Origin: Rhodoplanes roseus
GTDB lineage: Bacteria > Pseudomonadota > Alphaproteobacteria > Rhizobiales > Xanthobacteraceae
Direction of reading: 5' to 3'
Assembly (NCBI RefSeq): GCF_003258865.1
Contig: NZ_NPEX01000031.1
Coordinates: forward strand, 1-37,290
Length of the DNA: 37,290 nt
This document shows, one piece after another, positions 9,518 to 17,044 of the stretch. The position numbers and the translations under genes are program-made. Each line of letters starts with the position of its first letter. Positions within the stretch are counted from its first letter, which is position 1. The notes under the pieces are model-generated. The model was not told the DNA's origin. It worked only from the letters and a program-made list of their open reading frames with translations, and searched no databases.

Positions 9518-10474
9518 ATGTCGACCAAGAACAAAATCGACCTCCGGGGCCTCGTTCCCGCGCCGGTCACTCCGTTCACCCGCGACGGCGCGATCGATCA
9601 CGCCGCCATCCTCCGCCTGGGCTCCTGGCTCGGCAGCTTCAAGGGCGTGAAGGGCCTCGTCGTCCTCGGTCATGCCGGCGAAGGCACGTTCCTCACCGCC
9701 GACGAGCAGGCCTCGGTGATCGAGAGCTTCGTGAAGTCGACGGACGGCCGCGTCCCCGTCATCGCCGGCATCACGCTCGAAGGCACCGGCGTCGCCGCTC
9801 AGGAGGCGAAGCGTGCCATGAAGGCCGGCGCCAAGGCCGGCCTGCTGTATCCGTCGCACGGCTGGCTGCGCTTCGGCTATCAGAAGGGCGCCCCGCAGGA
9901 CCGCTACAAGGCCGTCTACGAAGAGTCCGGCCTGCCGCTGATCCTGTTCCAGTATCCGGACGTGACCAAGGCGACCTACAATCTCGACACTCTGATGGAG
10001 ATCGCCGCGCAGCCGGGCGTGTTCGCGATGAAGAACGGCGTGCGCAACATGCGCCGCTGGGACACCGAAATCCCGGTGATCCGCAAGGCCAATCCGGACC
10101 TGCAGGTCCTCACCTGCCACGACGAGTATCTGCTGCACACGATGTTCGACGTCGACGGCGCGCTGGTCGGCTACGGTAACATCGCGCCCGAGCTGCTGAT
10201 CGCCCTCATCGAGGCCGGCAAGGCGCAGGACTATGTCAAGGCCCGCGCCCTGCACGATCGCCTGCTGCCGGTGACCAAGGCCGTCTATCACCGCGGCTCG
10301 CACATGGAAGGCACCGTGGCGCTCAAGCACGCCCTGGTCACCCGCGGCATCCTCGATCATGCGACTGTCCGCACCCCTCTGCTGCCGCTGCAGCCGGGCG
10401 CCGACGTCGAGATCGCCGAGGCCATGAAGTCGGCCGGCCTGGTCAGCGACAAGCCCGCCGCGATCGCGGCCTGA
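9518..10474 (+). CDS. dihydrodipicolinate synthase/N-acetylneuraminate lyase family protein (copy 1)
   Basis: A 318-residue class I aldolase-like TIM barrel of the DHDPS/NAL superfamily, whose members make or break C-C bonds with 2-oxo acids through a lysine Schiff base. The family's GxTGE-like loop reads GHAGEGT (residues 51-57). The catalytic Tyr146 (LFQYPDVT) and Schiff-base Lys172 (FAMKNG) are in place. Surroundings of the Lys differ from true DapA, and the gene is not in a lysine-biosynthesis context, so a catabolic aldolase or dehydratase is more likely. A strong ribosome site (AAAAGGAG) precedes the ATG at 9518. It shares unusual signatures (HGWLRFG, TCHDEYLL) with the lyase at 17045, which marks them as one subfamily. 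Substrate unknown. Confidence 0.9.
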   Translation: MSTKNKIDLRGLVPAPVTPFTRDGAIDHAAILRLGSWLGSFKGVKGLVVLGHAGEGTFLTADEQASVIESFVKSTDGRVPVIAGITLEGTGVAAQEAKRAMKAGAKAGLLYPSHGWLRFGYQKGAPQDRYKAVYEESGLPLILFQYPDVTKATYNLDTLMEIAAQPGVFAMKNGVRNMRRWDTEIPVIRKANPDLQVLTCHDEYLLHTMFDVDGALVGYGNIAPELLIALIEAGKAQDYVKARALHDRLLPVTKAVYHRGSHMEGTVALKHALVTRGILDHATVRTPLLPLQPGADVEIAEAMKSAGLVSDKPAAIAA

Positions 10475-10533
10475 GGGCGAGAGCAGCGACGTCGCCCGGC
10501 GGCGTCGCGTCTCTCCTGGTCTACGCGACGACT

Positions 10534-10560
10534 GCCGGGCGGCGGCATGCGCCGCCCGGC
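10534..10560 (+). terminator. hairpin between lyase copy 1 and the MFS gene
   Basis: A perfect 11-bp stem, GCCGGGCGGCG (10534-10544) with CGCCGCCCGGC (10550-10560), around the 5-nt loop GCATG. It lacks a T-run, so it may be an attenuator, an mRNA-stabilising structure or a terminator of the GC-rich type. Confidence 0.5.
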
Positions 10561-10625
10561 CCCGCAGGCTCGCGAGTTCTTCTCCATCCCCCGGCGAGCC
10601 CACTCCGCGACCACAGGGGTTCCCA

Positions 10626-12047
10626 ATGACCGCTCACGCCATCGCGGGCGCAAAGACCGCAACGCCGGCAGTCCAGCCGGCCGCCGGTCAAGCATCTCCC
10701 GAAGCCATTCAGATGCTGGTCGCTCGGATCGAGCGACTTCCCGTGTCCCGCCGCCTGATGCTCATCCGCGTCATCGTCGGCATCGCCACCTTCTTCGACG
10801 CCTACACGGTGCTGGCCATCGCCTTCGCGATGCCGGCGCTGGTCAGCGAGTGGAAGCTTTCCCCCTCCGAGGTCGGACTCATCATCTCGGCCGGCTATGT
10901 CGGTCAGCTCGTCGGCGCCATCTTCTTCGGATGGCTCGCGGAGAAAGTCGGCCGTCTGCACGTCCTCATGTTCACCATCCTCATGTTCGTCTCGATGGAC
11001 ATCGCCTGCCTGTTCGCCTGGAGCGGCGTGTCCATGATGGTGTTCCGCTTCTTTCAGGGCATCGGCACGGGTGCCGAGGTGCCGGTGGCGAGCGCCTACA
11101 TCAACGAGTTCATCGGCGCCAAGAAGCGTGGCCGCTTCTTCCTCCTCTACGAGGTGATCTTCCCGATAGGCCTGATGTTCGCCGGGATGATCGGCTACTT
11201 CCTGGTGCCGATCTACGGCTGGAAAGCGATGTTCATCGTCGGGCTCGTTCCCTCGGTGCTCACCATCCCGCTGCGCTGGATGATGCCGGAATCCCCCCGC
11301 TGGCTCGCCTCGAAGGGGCGCATCGCCGAGGCCGACGCCGTCGTCGAGATGCTCGAGAAGGACATCACCAAGCGGGGCGGCGTGCTGCCCGCGCCGGTGG
11401 TGCGTCCGGTCGATCCGAAGGCGACCGCCCAGTCGGACTGGCGCGAGCTGTTCCGCGGCATCTATCTCAAGCGTACCCTGACCATCTGGGCGCTGTGGGT
11501 CTGCGCCTACATGATCAACAACGGCATGATCACCTGGCTGCCGACCCTCTATCGCTCGGTGTTCAAGCTGCCGCTGCAGACGTCGCTCGCCTACGGCTGG
11601 ACCACCTCGGCCGTCGGCGTGCTCGCCTCGATCGCCTGCGCGCTGCTGATCGACAAGGTCGGCCGCCGGCCATGGTACATCGCCGCGTTCTTCCTGGCGA
11701 CGATCCCGCTGCTGATGCTCGCGTTCCTCGGCGGCACCTCGGCCGTGCAGGTGCTGGTCCTCGCCACGATCGTCTACGCGATCCTGCAGACCATAGCCTT
11801 CTCGCTCTATCTCTATTCGGCCGAGCTATATCCGACGCGCCTGCGGGCGATCGGGACCGGCATGGGAAGCGCCTGGCTGCGGGCGGGCTCCTCGATCGGG
11901 CCCATCATGGTCGGCTTCCTGATGGCCGATTTCGGCATCCGCTACGTGTTCGCCGCCTTCGCCGCCGTGGCGGTGGTCGGCGGGATCGTCACGACTCTGC
12001 TGGCCATCGAGACCAAGGGCCGCGTGCTCGAGGAGCTCTCGCCCTGA
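10626..12047 (+). CDS. major facilitator superfamily transporter
   Basis: A 473-residue protein with about 12 hydrophobic segments after a polar 50-residue N-terminus. The loop between helices 2 and 3 carries the MFS motif A form GWLAEKVGRLHVL, and a PESPRWLASKG motif follows helix 6, as in sugar- and metabolite:H+ symporters. It probably imports a small organic acid or related compound by proton symport. It sits 151 bp after the lyase gene and may import that enzyme's pathway substrate; this is inference from position. The ATG at 10626 gives a normal cytoplasmic N-terminus. Confidence 0.88.
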   Translation: MTAHAIAGAKTATPAVQPAAGQASPEAIQMLVARIERLPVSRRLMLIRVIVGIATFFDAYTVLAIAFAMPALVSEWKLSPSEVGLIISAGYVGQLVGAIFFGWLAEKVGRLHVLMFTILMFVSMDIACLFAWSGVSMMVFRFFQGIGTGAEVPVASAYINEFIGAKKRGRFFLLYEVIFPIGLMFAGMIGYFLVPIYGWKAMFIVGLVPSVLTIPLRWMMPESPRWLASKGRIAEADAVVEMLEKDITKRGGVLPAPVVRPVDPKATAQSDWRELFRGIYLKRTLTIWALWVCAYMINNGMITWLPTLYRSVFKLPLQTSLAYGWTTSAVGVLASIACALLIDKVGRRPWYIAAFFLATIPLLMLAFLGGTSAVQVLVLATIVYAILQTIAFSLYLYSAELYPTRLRAIGTGMGSAWLRAGSSIGPIMVGFLMADFGIRYVFAAFAAVAVVGGIVTTLLAIETKGRVLEELSP

Positions 12048-12055
12048 GAACCGAG

Positions 12056-12090
12056 GAAGGCGGTCGACCCCTCCCGGGCCGGCCGCCTTC
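12056..12090 (+). terminator. terminator-like hairpin after the MFS gene
   Basis: The arms GAAGGCGGTCG (12056-12066) and CGGCCGCCTTC (12080-12090) pair over 11 bp with one G-U pair and a 13-nt loop, starting 8 bp after the MFS stop. There is no T-run. An AT-richer patch (about 12100-12160), the likely pyk promoter area, follows. Confidence 0.5.
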
Positions 12091-12313
12091 AACAGTCGTC
12101 TCTATTAAGAAATTATCACCTCAACGAAGCCCCATTTCTGGTATCAAGTGATTCAATGTTCGCCCTATGCGAGGGCATCATACCCGGATTGCCGCCCCTC
12201 GGCCCCGCTCTCGTGATTGGGACTTGCCGGAGCGGCGGTCCGCAGGGCACATGCCGCTGACATGTGCTCGGGGTATGAACGCTCCGGAATCGACCAGACA
12301 AGGCATCCTTCCC

Positions 12314-13735
12314 ATGCGCCGCTTTCGCCGTGCCAAGATCGTCGCCACGATCGGCCCCGCCTCTTCGAGTCCGGAGGCTCTCCGCGCCCTGTTTCTCGCC
12401 GGCGTCGACACGTTCCGACTGAATTTCAGCCACGGCTCGCACGACGATCACGCCAAGGTGCACGCCGCGATCCGGGCCCTGGAGGCCGATACCGGATCGA
12501 CGATCGGCATCCTGCAGGATCTGCAGGGCCCGAAGATCCGCGTCGGCACCATCCAGGGCGGCAGCATCAAGGTGGCGGCCGGCGAGAAGATCCGCTTCGT
12601 CCGTCACGGGCAGGACGGCACGGCCCAGTCGATTCCGCTGCCGCATCCTGAAATCTTCGAAGCCGTCGTTCCGGGCCACGATCTCCTGATCGACGACGGG
12701 CGCGTGCGGGTGCGCGTCACCGGAATCACGTCCGACTTCATCGATGCGCAGGTGATCCTGGGCGGCGTGATCTCCAACCGCAAAGGCGTGAACCTGCCCG
12801 GCACGATCCTCAACGTCTCGCCGCTCACCGAGAAGGATCGCAAGGATCTCGAATTCGGCCTGTCGCTCGGCGTCGACTGGGTCGCGCTGTCCTTCGTGCA
12901 GAAGCCGTCCGACGTGATCGAGGCGCGCGGGCTGATCGGCGATCGCGCCGGCTTGGTGTCCAAGATCGAGAAGCCCGCCGCGATCGAGAGCATCGACGAC
13001 ATCCTGAGACTGTCCGACGGCGTCATGGTGGCGCGCGGCGATCTCGGCGTCGAGATCCCGCACGAGGATGTTCCGGGCCGCCAGAAGGAGCTCGTCCGGG
13101 CGTGCCGCCAGGCGGCCAAGCCCGTCATCGTCGCGACCCAGATGCTCGATTCCATGGTCGGCGCGCCGACCCCGACGCGTGCCGAGGCCTCCGACGTCGC
13201 CACCGCCATCTACGACGGCGCCGATGCCGTCATGCTCTCGGCGGAATCGGCGACCGGGAGCTATCCGGTCGAGACCGTCGCGATGATGGACCGGATCATC
13301 CGGGCGACGGAATCGCACAAGCTCTACCGCTCCATCGTCCAGGCCTCGCAGCCGGACAACGAGCAGACGCCGCCGCACGCCGTCGCGGCGCTGGCGGCCG
13401 ACTTGGCCGAGACGGTCGAGGCGCCCGTGATCGTCGCCTTCACGTCCTCGGGCACGACCGCGACGCGCATCGCGCGCAAGCGCCCGGGCCTGCCGATCCT
13501 GGCGATCACGCCGCATCAGTCGACGGCCCGCCGCATGACCTTGTTGTGGGGCGTCCACGCGGCTCTCTCGGGCGACGTCGTCTCGTACGAGGAGATGGTC
13601 GAGCGCGGCGCGTCGACGGCCCGCAAAGAGGAGTTCGCGGCGGCCGGCGACTGCATCGTCATCGTCGCCGGCGTTCCGTTCGGGCGGGCCGGCACGACGA
13701 ACAACATCCGGGTCGTGACCATCCCGCACGGCTGA
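12314..13735 (+). CDS. pyk: pyruvate kinase
   Basis: A 473-residue pyruvate kinase, converting phosphoenolpyruvate and ADP to pyruvate and ATP in the cytoplasm. Visible are the N-terminal AKIVATIGPASS, the substrate-site FRLNFSHGSHDDH, LQDLQGPKIRVG, the family signature SKIEKPAAIESIDDIL followed by MVARGDLGVEIP, and the Ala-Thr-Gln-Met-Leu-Asp-Ser-Met helix. The C-terminal domain ends AGTTNNIRVV as is common in proteobacteria. I choose the ATG at 12314 because the protein then begins right before the conserved KIVATIGP. An in-frame ATG at 12275 would add 13 residues, and the frame is open back to 12167. It is flanked by catabolic genes rather than other glycolytic genes. Confidence 0.94.
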   Translation: MRRFRRAKIVATIGPASSSPEALRALFLAGVDTFRLNFSHGSHDDHAKVHAAIRALEADTGSTIGILQDLQGPKIRVGTIQGGSIKVAAGEKIRFVRHGQDGTAQSIPLPHPEIFEAVVPGHDLLIDDGRVRVRVTGITSDFIDAQVILGGVISNRKGVNLPGTILNVSPLTEKDRKDLEFGLSLGVDWVALSFVQKPSDVIEARGLIGDRAGLVSKIEKPAAIESIDDILRLSDGVMVARGDLGVEIPHEDVPGRQKELVRACRQAAKPVIVATQMLDSMVGAPTPTRAEASDVATAIYDGADAVMLSAESATGSYPVETVAMMDRIIRATESHKLYRSIVQASQPDNEQTPPHAVAALAADLAETVEAPVIVAFTSSGTTATRIARKRPGLPILAITPHQSTARRMTLLWGVHAALSGDVVSYEEMVERGASTARKEEFAAAGDCIVIVAGVPFGRAGTTNNIRVVTIPHG

Positions 13736-13782
13736 GACGGGCCGGGCGGCCGCGCGCGGACGCTTCGGTCTTCCCACAGCAA

Positions 13783-13810
13783 AACGGAGCGGACCGAGGT
13801 CCGCTCCGTT
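13783..13810. terminator. bidirectional terminator between pyk and malic enzyme
   Basis: A perfect 12-bp stem, AACGGAGCGGAC (13783-13794) with GTCCGCTCCGTT (13799-13810), around a CGAG loop. It is preceded by AA (giving UUUU on the minus strand) and followed by CGCGTTT. It lies between two convergent genes and can end both transcripts. Confidence 0.85.
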
Positions 13811-13833
13811 CGCGTTTCAGGCCTGCCGCCGGC

Positions 13834-15504
13834 TCACGCGGCGCGGTGGTAGGTCTTGTATTGCGGCTCCCAGATCGCCTCGGCGATCAGGCGCTCGGCA
13901 TTGTCGACGTCGAAGTCCGGCGCGAGGCCTTCGCGGTGGGCCTGCAGCGCCACCGCGAGGGCGATCTTCGCCGAGACCTCGCGCAGCGCGCTGACCGGCG
14001 GCAGCAGGGGTGCGTTCGGATCGAGCCGCGACGGCGACATCTCCGCGAGCGTGCGGGCCGCGGTGAGGAACAGCGTGTCGGTCACGCGCCGCGCCTTGGC
14101 GGTGACGATGCCGAGCCCCAGGCCGGGGAAGATGTAGGCGTTGTTGACCTGGTCGACACGCTTCTGCACGCCGCCGACCGACACCGGCGCGAACGGGCTT
14201 CCGGTGCCGATCACGGCGCGGCCGCCGGTCCACGCCATCAGGTCGGCCGGAACCGCCTCGCTCTGCGAGGTCGGGTTGGACAGCGGGAAGATCACGGGCC
14301 GGTCGACGTGCTTCGCCATCTCGCGCACGACCGCCTCGCTGAACAGGCCGGCCTGTCCGCTGACGCCGATCAGCATGGTCGGACGGGCGTGACGGATCAC
14401 CTCCTCGAGCCCGATGGCCTCGCGGTTCTCGACCGTCCAGTCGGCGACGCGCGACCGCGGCTGCGCGAACGGCACCTGATAAGGCTGCAGGCGGTTGCTT
14501 CCTTCGACCAGCAGGCCACGGCTGCCGGTGAGATAGAATCGGCGGCGCGCCTCCTCCTCGGGGATGCCGGCCTCGACCATGGCCTTCACCAGCAGGCCGG
14601 CGATTCCCGAGCCGGCGCCGCCGGATCCGACCATGACGACGGTCTGGTCGCGTAGATCCTGGCGGGCCGCCGAGAGGGCGGAGAGCAGGGTGCCGCACAC
14701 CACCGCGGCCGTACCCTGGATGTCGTCGTTGAACGTGCACAGTCGGTCGCGGTATCGGTCCAGGAAACGGCTGGCATTGGGACCGGCGAAGTCTTCCCAT
14801 TGCAGCAGGACGTGCGGCCAGCGGGCCTCGACGGCCGACACGAAGGCCTCGACGAACTCCTCGTACTCGGCGCCACGTACCCGCTCGTGCCGCCAGCCGA
14901 TATAGAGCGGATCATCGCGCAGGGCTTGGTTGTCGGTGCCGACGTCGAGCGTGATCGGCAGCGTGCGCGACGGATCGATGCCGCCCGCCGCAGTGTAGAG
15001 CGCGAGCTTCCCGATCGGAATGCCCATGCCGCCGGCGCCGAGATCGCCGAGGCCCAGGATGCGCTCGCCGTCGGTGACGACGATCGTCTGCACGTCGTCG
15101 AAACGCGGCTGCGAGAGGATCTTGGCGATCTGGTCGCGATACGGAAGGCTCAGATAGAGGCCGCGCGGCCGTCGATAGATGTGGCTGAAGCGCTGACACC
15201 CGAGGCCCACCGTCGGCGTGTAGACGATCGGCAGCATCTCCTCGAGATGCCGCGTCAGCAGCGCGTAATACAGCGTCTCGTTGATGTCCTGGAGGCCGCG
15301 CAGGAAGATGTAGCGGGCGAGGTCGTCCTGAAGGTTCCGGAAGGCTGTCATCCGGCGCTCGACCTGTTGATCGAGGGTCGCGATGTGCGGCGGAAGCAGT
15401 CCGTGAAGCGCGAACGCGTCCCGCTCGGCTTCCGTGAACGCTGTGCCCTTGTTGAGGATCGGATCGCTGAACAGCTCGTATCCGAATCGATTGACGTTGC
15501 GCAT
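13834..15504 (-). CDS. maeA: malic enzyme (oxaloacetate-decarboxylating malate dehydrogenase)
   Basis: A 556-residue malic enzyme of the large E. coli SfcA/eukaryotic-like type, oxidatively decarboxylating malate to pyruvate and CO2. Catalytic Tyr95 (IVYTPTVG) and Lys166 (GIPIGKLALY), metal-binding Glu237-Asp238 (WEDFAGPNA) and Asp261 (TFNDDIQGTA), and the dinucleotide-binding GSGGAGSGIA (about 293-302) are present. NAD versus NADP preference cannot be read reliably. The start at 15504 has a good Shine-Dalgarno (AGGAG, 15508-15512 on the minus strand). It converges on pyruvate kinase, so both pyruvate-forming genes share a terminator. The symbol reflects the E. coli SfcA-like type. Confidence 0.93.
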   Translation of the reverse strand: MRNVNRFGYELFSDPILNKGTAFTEAERDAFALHGLLPPHIATLDQQVERRMTAFRNLQDDLARYIFLRGLQDINETLYYALLTRHLEEMLPIVYTPTVGLGCQRFSHIYRRPRGLYLSLPYRDQIAKILSQPRFDDVQTIVVTDGERILGLGDLGAGGMGIPIGKLALYTAAGGIDPSRTLPITLDVGTDNQALRDDPLYIGWRHERVRGAEYEEFVEAFVSAVEARWPHVLLQWEDFAGPNASRFLDRYRDRLCTFNDDIQGTAAVVCGTLLSALSAARQDLRDQTVVMVGSGGAGSGIAGLLVKAMVEAGIPEEEARRRFYLTGSRGLLVEGSNRLQPYQVPFAQPRSRVADWTVENREAIGLEEVIRHARPTMLIGVSGQAGLFSEAVVREMAKHVDRPVIFPLSNPTSQSEAVPADLMAWTGGRAVIGTGSPFAPVSVGGVQKRVDQVNNAYIFPGLGLGIVTAKARRVTDTLFLTAARTLAEMSPSRLDPNAPLLPPVSALREVSAKIALAVALQAHREGLAPDFDVDNAERLIAEAIWEPQYKTYHRAA

Positions 15505-16043
15505 CGCTGCTCCTGACGCCTCTGCGTGCTCGATTTTGACGTTTCGCTGGACTTCGCATCCGGACCGGCCGGGCGTGAAGCCGACACGAGCACCATGGGA
15601 CGTCCACGGGACGCTCGTATCAGATCGAACAGAACGGCAGGCTGATCATCTGATCAGAACCGCAGGGAGTGCTTTCACGCTGCGGCCGCGCGTCGTCGAC
15701 CCTTCGGCGAACGCATATGCGTTCGCCCGGGAGCGATCTACCACGATCGTGGCGCATCAGGGCATCAACTTTTCTCGGAGATGTGCAAAATCGCTTTGGG
15801 ACGAGCGGATCCGGTATGCGCGACGCCGCGTGATCTCTGGATGTGCAGGATGCTGGCTTTGCGGGCATGCGGAGGGACGCCCCGCGATCGGCCGCGGTAC
15901 GGCCGAGTGATGCCGGCATGCGGACCGATGGTGCCTCCTACGTATTTGCCCCGGCCTCCCCGCGTTGACAGTATTGGGGCAGTTCGCTACGTTGACACCA
16001 ATAACGCGAAAACAACTTCGCGATCCGAAACGAGGAAGCGGCC
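15505..16043. other. 539-bp divergent intergenic region rich in palindromes
   Basis: No convincing gene; short open frames here have no recognisable features. It must hold the malic enzyme promoter (leftward) and the second iclR promoter (rightward). Three palindromes stand out: a 16-bp one with one mismatch pair (CTGATCAT CTGATCAG, 15642-15657), a perfect 22-bp one whose left half is GGCGAACGCAT (15706-15727), and a perfect 12-bp CCACGATCGTGG (15741-15752). Candidate operators, function unknown. Confidence 0.6.
15965..16030 (+). promoter_or_regulatory. promoter and candidate IclR operator of the second iclR gene
   Basis: A consensus TTGACA (15965-15970), a 17-bp spacer and TACGTT (15988-15993) form a plausible sigma-70 promoter. 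The inverted repeat CGCGAA-AACAAC-TTCGCG (16005-16022) and ATCCGAAA (16023-16030) follow, ending 13 bp before the ATG. The repeat centre lies 30.5 bp before the start codon, exactly as in front of iclR copy 1. Confidence 0.6.
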
Positions 16044-16910
16044 ATGACCATCCGTGCCAAGTCCGCGCGGACCCCGTCGACATCGGTGGTCGGCTTTCCT
16101 CGCCTCGATCCCAAGGAGGCGAAAAGCTCCGTCCAGTCGCTCGCCAAAGGGCTGCGCGTGCTCGAGGCATTCTCGGGTGACGCCGAGGAAATGACGCTGA
16201 GCGAAGTCGCCGCCGCGTCGGGGCTCGATGCGGGCACCACGTTCCGCATGCTCAACACCCTGGTCGCGCTCGGCTACGTCGCACGGATCCCGGAGAGCCG
16301 GCGCTTCCGGCTGTCCCTCAAGGTGCTCGACCTCGGCTTCAACGCGATCGCGCACAAGGATCTGCGCGCCCTGGTGCGACCTCTTCTGCAGACGCTCGTC
16401 GACGAGGTCAGCGAGGCGGCCAGCTTCGCGGTGCTGGAAGCCGGCGACGTGCTCTACATCGAGCGCGTACGCGCCGGCTTCACGCGGCTCGGCGTCGACA
16501 TCCGGATCGGCACGACCATGCAGGCGCATCGCACCTCGATCGGCCGCGCCATCCTGGCCTTCCTGCCCGAAGCCCGGGTGGAGCGCGCCCTGGCGGCGAC
16601 GCCGCGTCACCCGACGCCGTCGGTCCGGGCGCCCGATCGGGCCGAGCTCGACGCGATGCTCGCGGCGATCCGCCGGGACGGCCACGTGGTCGAGGAATCT
16701 GCCGTCACGGTCGGCCTGCGTCTGCTCGCCGTTCCGGTGATCGGCGTCGACGGCTGGGCGACCGGCGCGATCAGCGTCGTCGCCCCCGCGATCCAGTCGT
16801 CCGACGAGGATCTGAAGACCCGTGCGCTCGCTCCCATGCTGGAAGCGGCGCGCCAGATTGCCCGTGCCCAGGAAGCGATCGGCAGCACCAGCTTCGTCGC
16901 CGGTCGCTGA
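16044..16910 (+). CDS. IclR-family transcriptional regulator (copy 2)
   Basis: A 288-residue IclR-family regulator, a close paralogue of the one at 8587: gap-free alignment, about 80% identical. The differences cluster in the first 17 residues and in the last third (about residues 185-265), while residues 27-165, including the helix-turn-helix (SGLDAGTTFRMLNTLVALGY), are almost unchanged. The two proteins therefore probably bind the same DNA motif. Divergence in the C-terminal part may reflect a different effector. GAGGAAG precedes the ATG. A DHDPS/NAL-family lyase follows 134 bp downstream, repeating the gene order of the first module. Confidence 0.93.
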   Translation: MTIRAKSARTPSTSVVGFPRLDPKEAKSSVQSLAKGLRVLEAFSGDAEEMTLSEVAAASGLDAGTTFRMLNTLVALGYVARIPESRRFRLSLKVLDLGFNAIAHKDLRALVRPLLQTLVDEVSEAASFAVLEAGDVLYIERVRAGFTRLGVDIRIGTTMQAHRTSIGRAILAFLPEARVERALAATPRHPTPSVRAPDRAELDAMLAAIRRDGHVVEESAVTVGLRLLAVPVIGVDGWATGAISVVAPAIQSSDEDLKTRALAPMLEAARQIARAQEAIGSTSFVAGR

Positions 16911-16935
16911 TCCGTTCGGATCACCTGCGTTCCCC

Positions 16936-16992
16936 GCACTGCCGTTCCTGCACTGCCCATTCCTGTACTGCGCGTCCTGCACTGCCGCGTCC
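16936..16992 (+). repeat. four degenerate tandem repeats of 14-15 bp
   Basis: Four units in the gap between iclR copy 2 and the lyase: GCACTGCCGTTCCT, GCACTGCCCATTCCT, GTACTGCGCGTCCT and GCACTGCCGCGTCC. The common core is G(C/T)ACTGC followed by a TCC-containing end. No function is evident. It may be simple slippage, or a site for a protein that binds in phase at about 1.4 helical turns. Confidence 0.6.
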
Positions 16993-17044
16993 CGGACCGA
17001 ACAGGCCGGGGTCTTCCACCCCCGACGACCACAGGGAGAATCAC

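Noticed and set aside
9518-10474. Lysine-biosynthetic DapA
   Set aside because: Catalytic Tyr and Lys are present, but the motif surroundings differ from DapA and the gene lies with an IclR regulator and an MFS transporter, not with biosynthetic genes.
12167-12313. N-terminal extension of pyruvate kinase
   Set aside because: The frame is open, but the extra 49 residues are Arg/Pro-rich and not part of the family; ATG 12314 fits the usual start.
13102-14655. 517-codon plus-strand frame from within pyk into the malic enzyme region
   Set aside because: It crosses a strong terminator and runs antisense to malic enzyme; composition is that of a shadow frame.
15781-16047. Short plus-strand open frame in the malic enzyme-iclR gap
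   Set aside because: No ribosome site, no domain, Cys/Arg/Pro-rich composition, and it runs into the iclR promoter and operator region.
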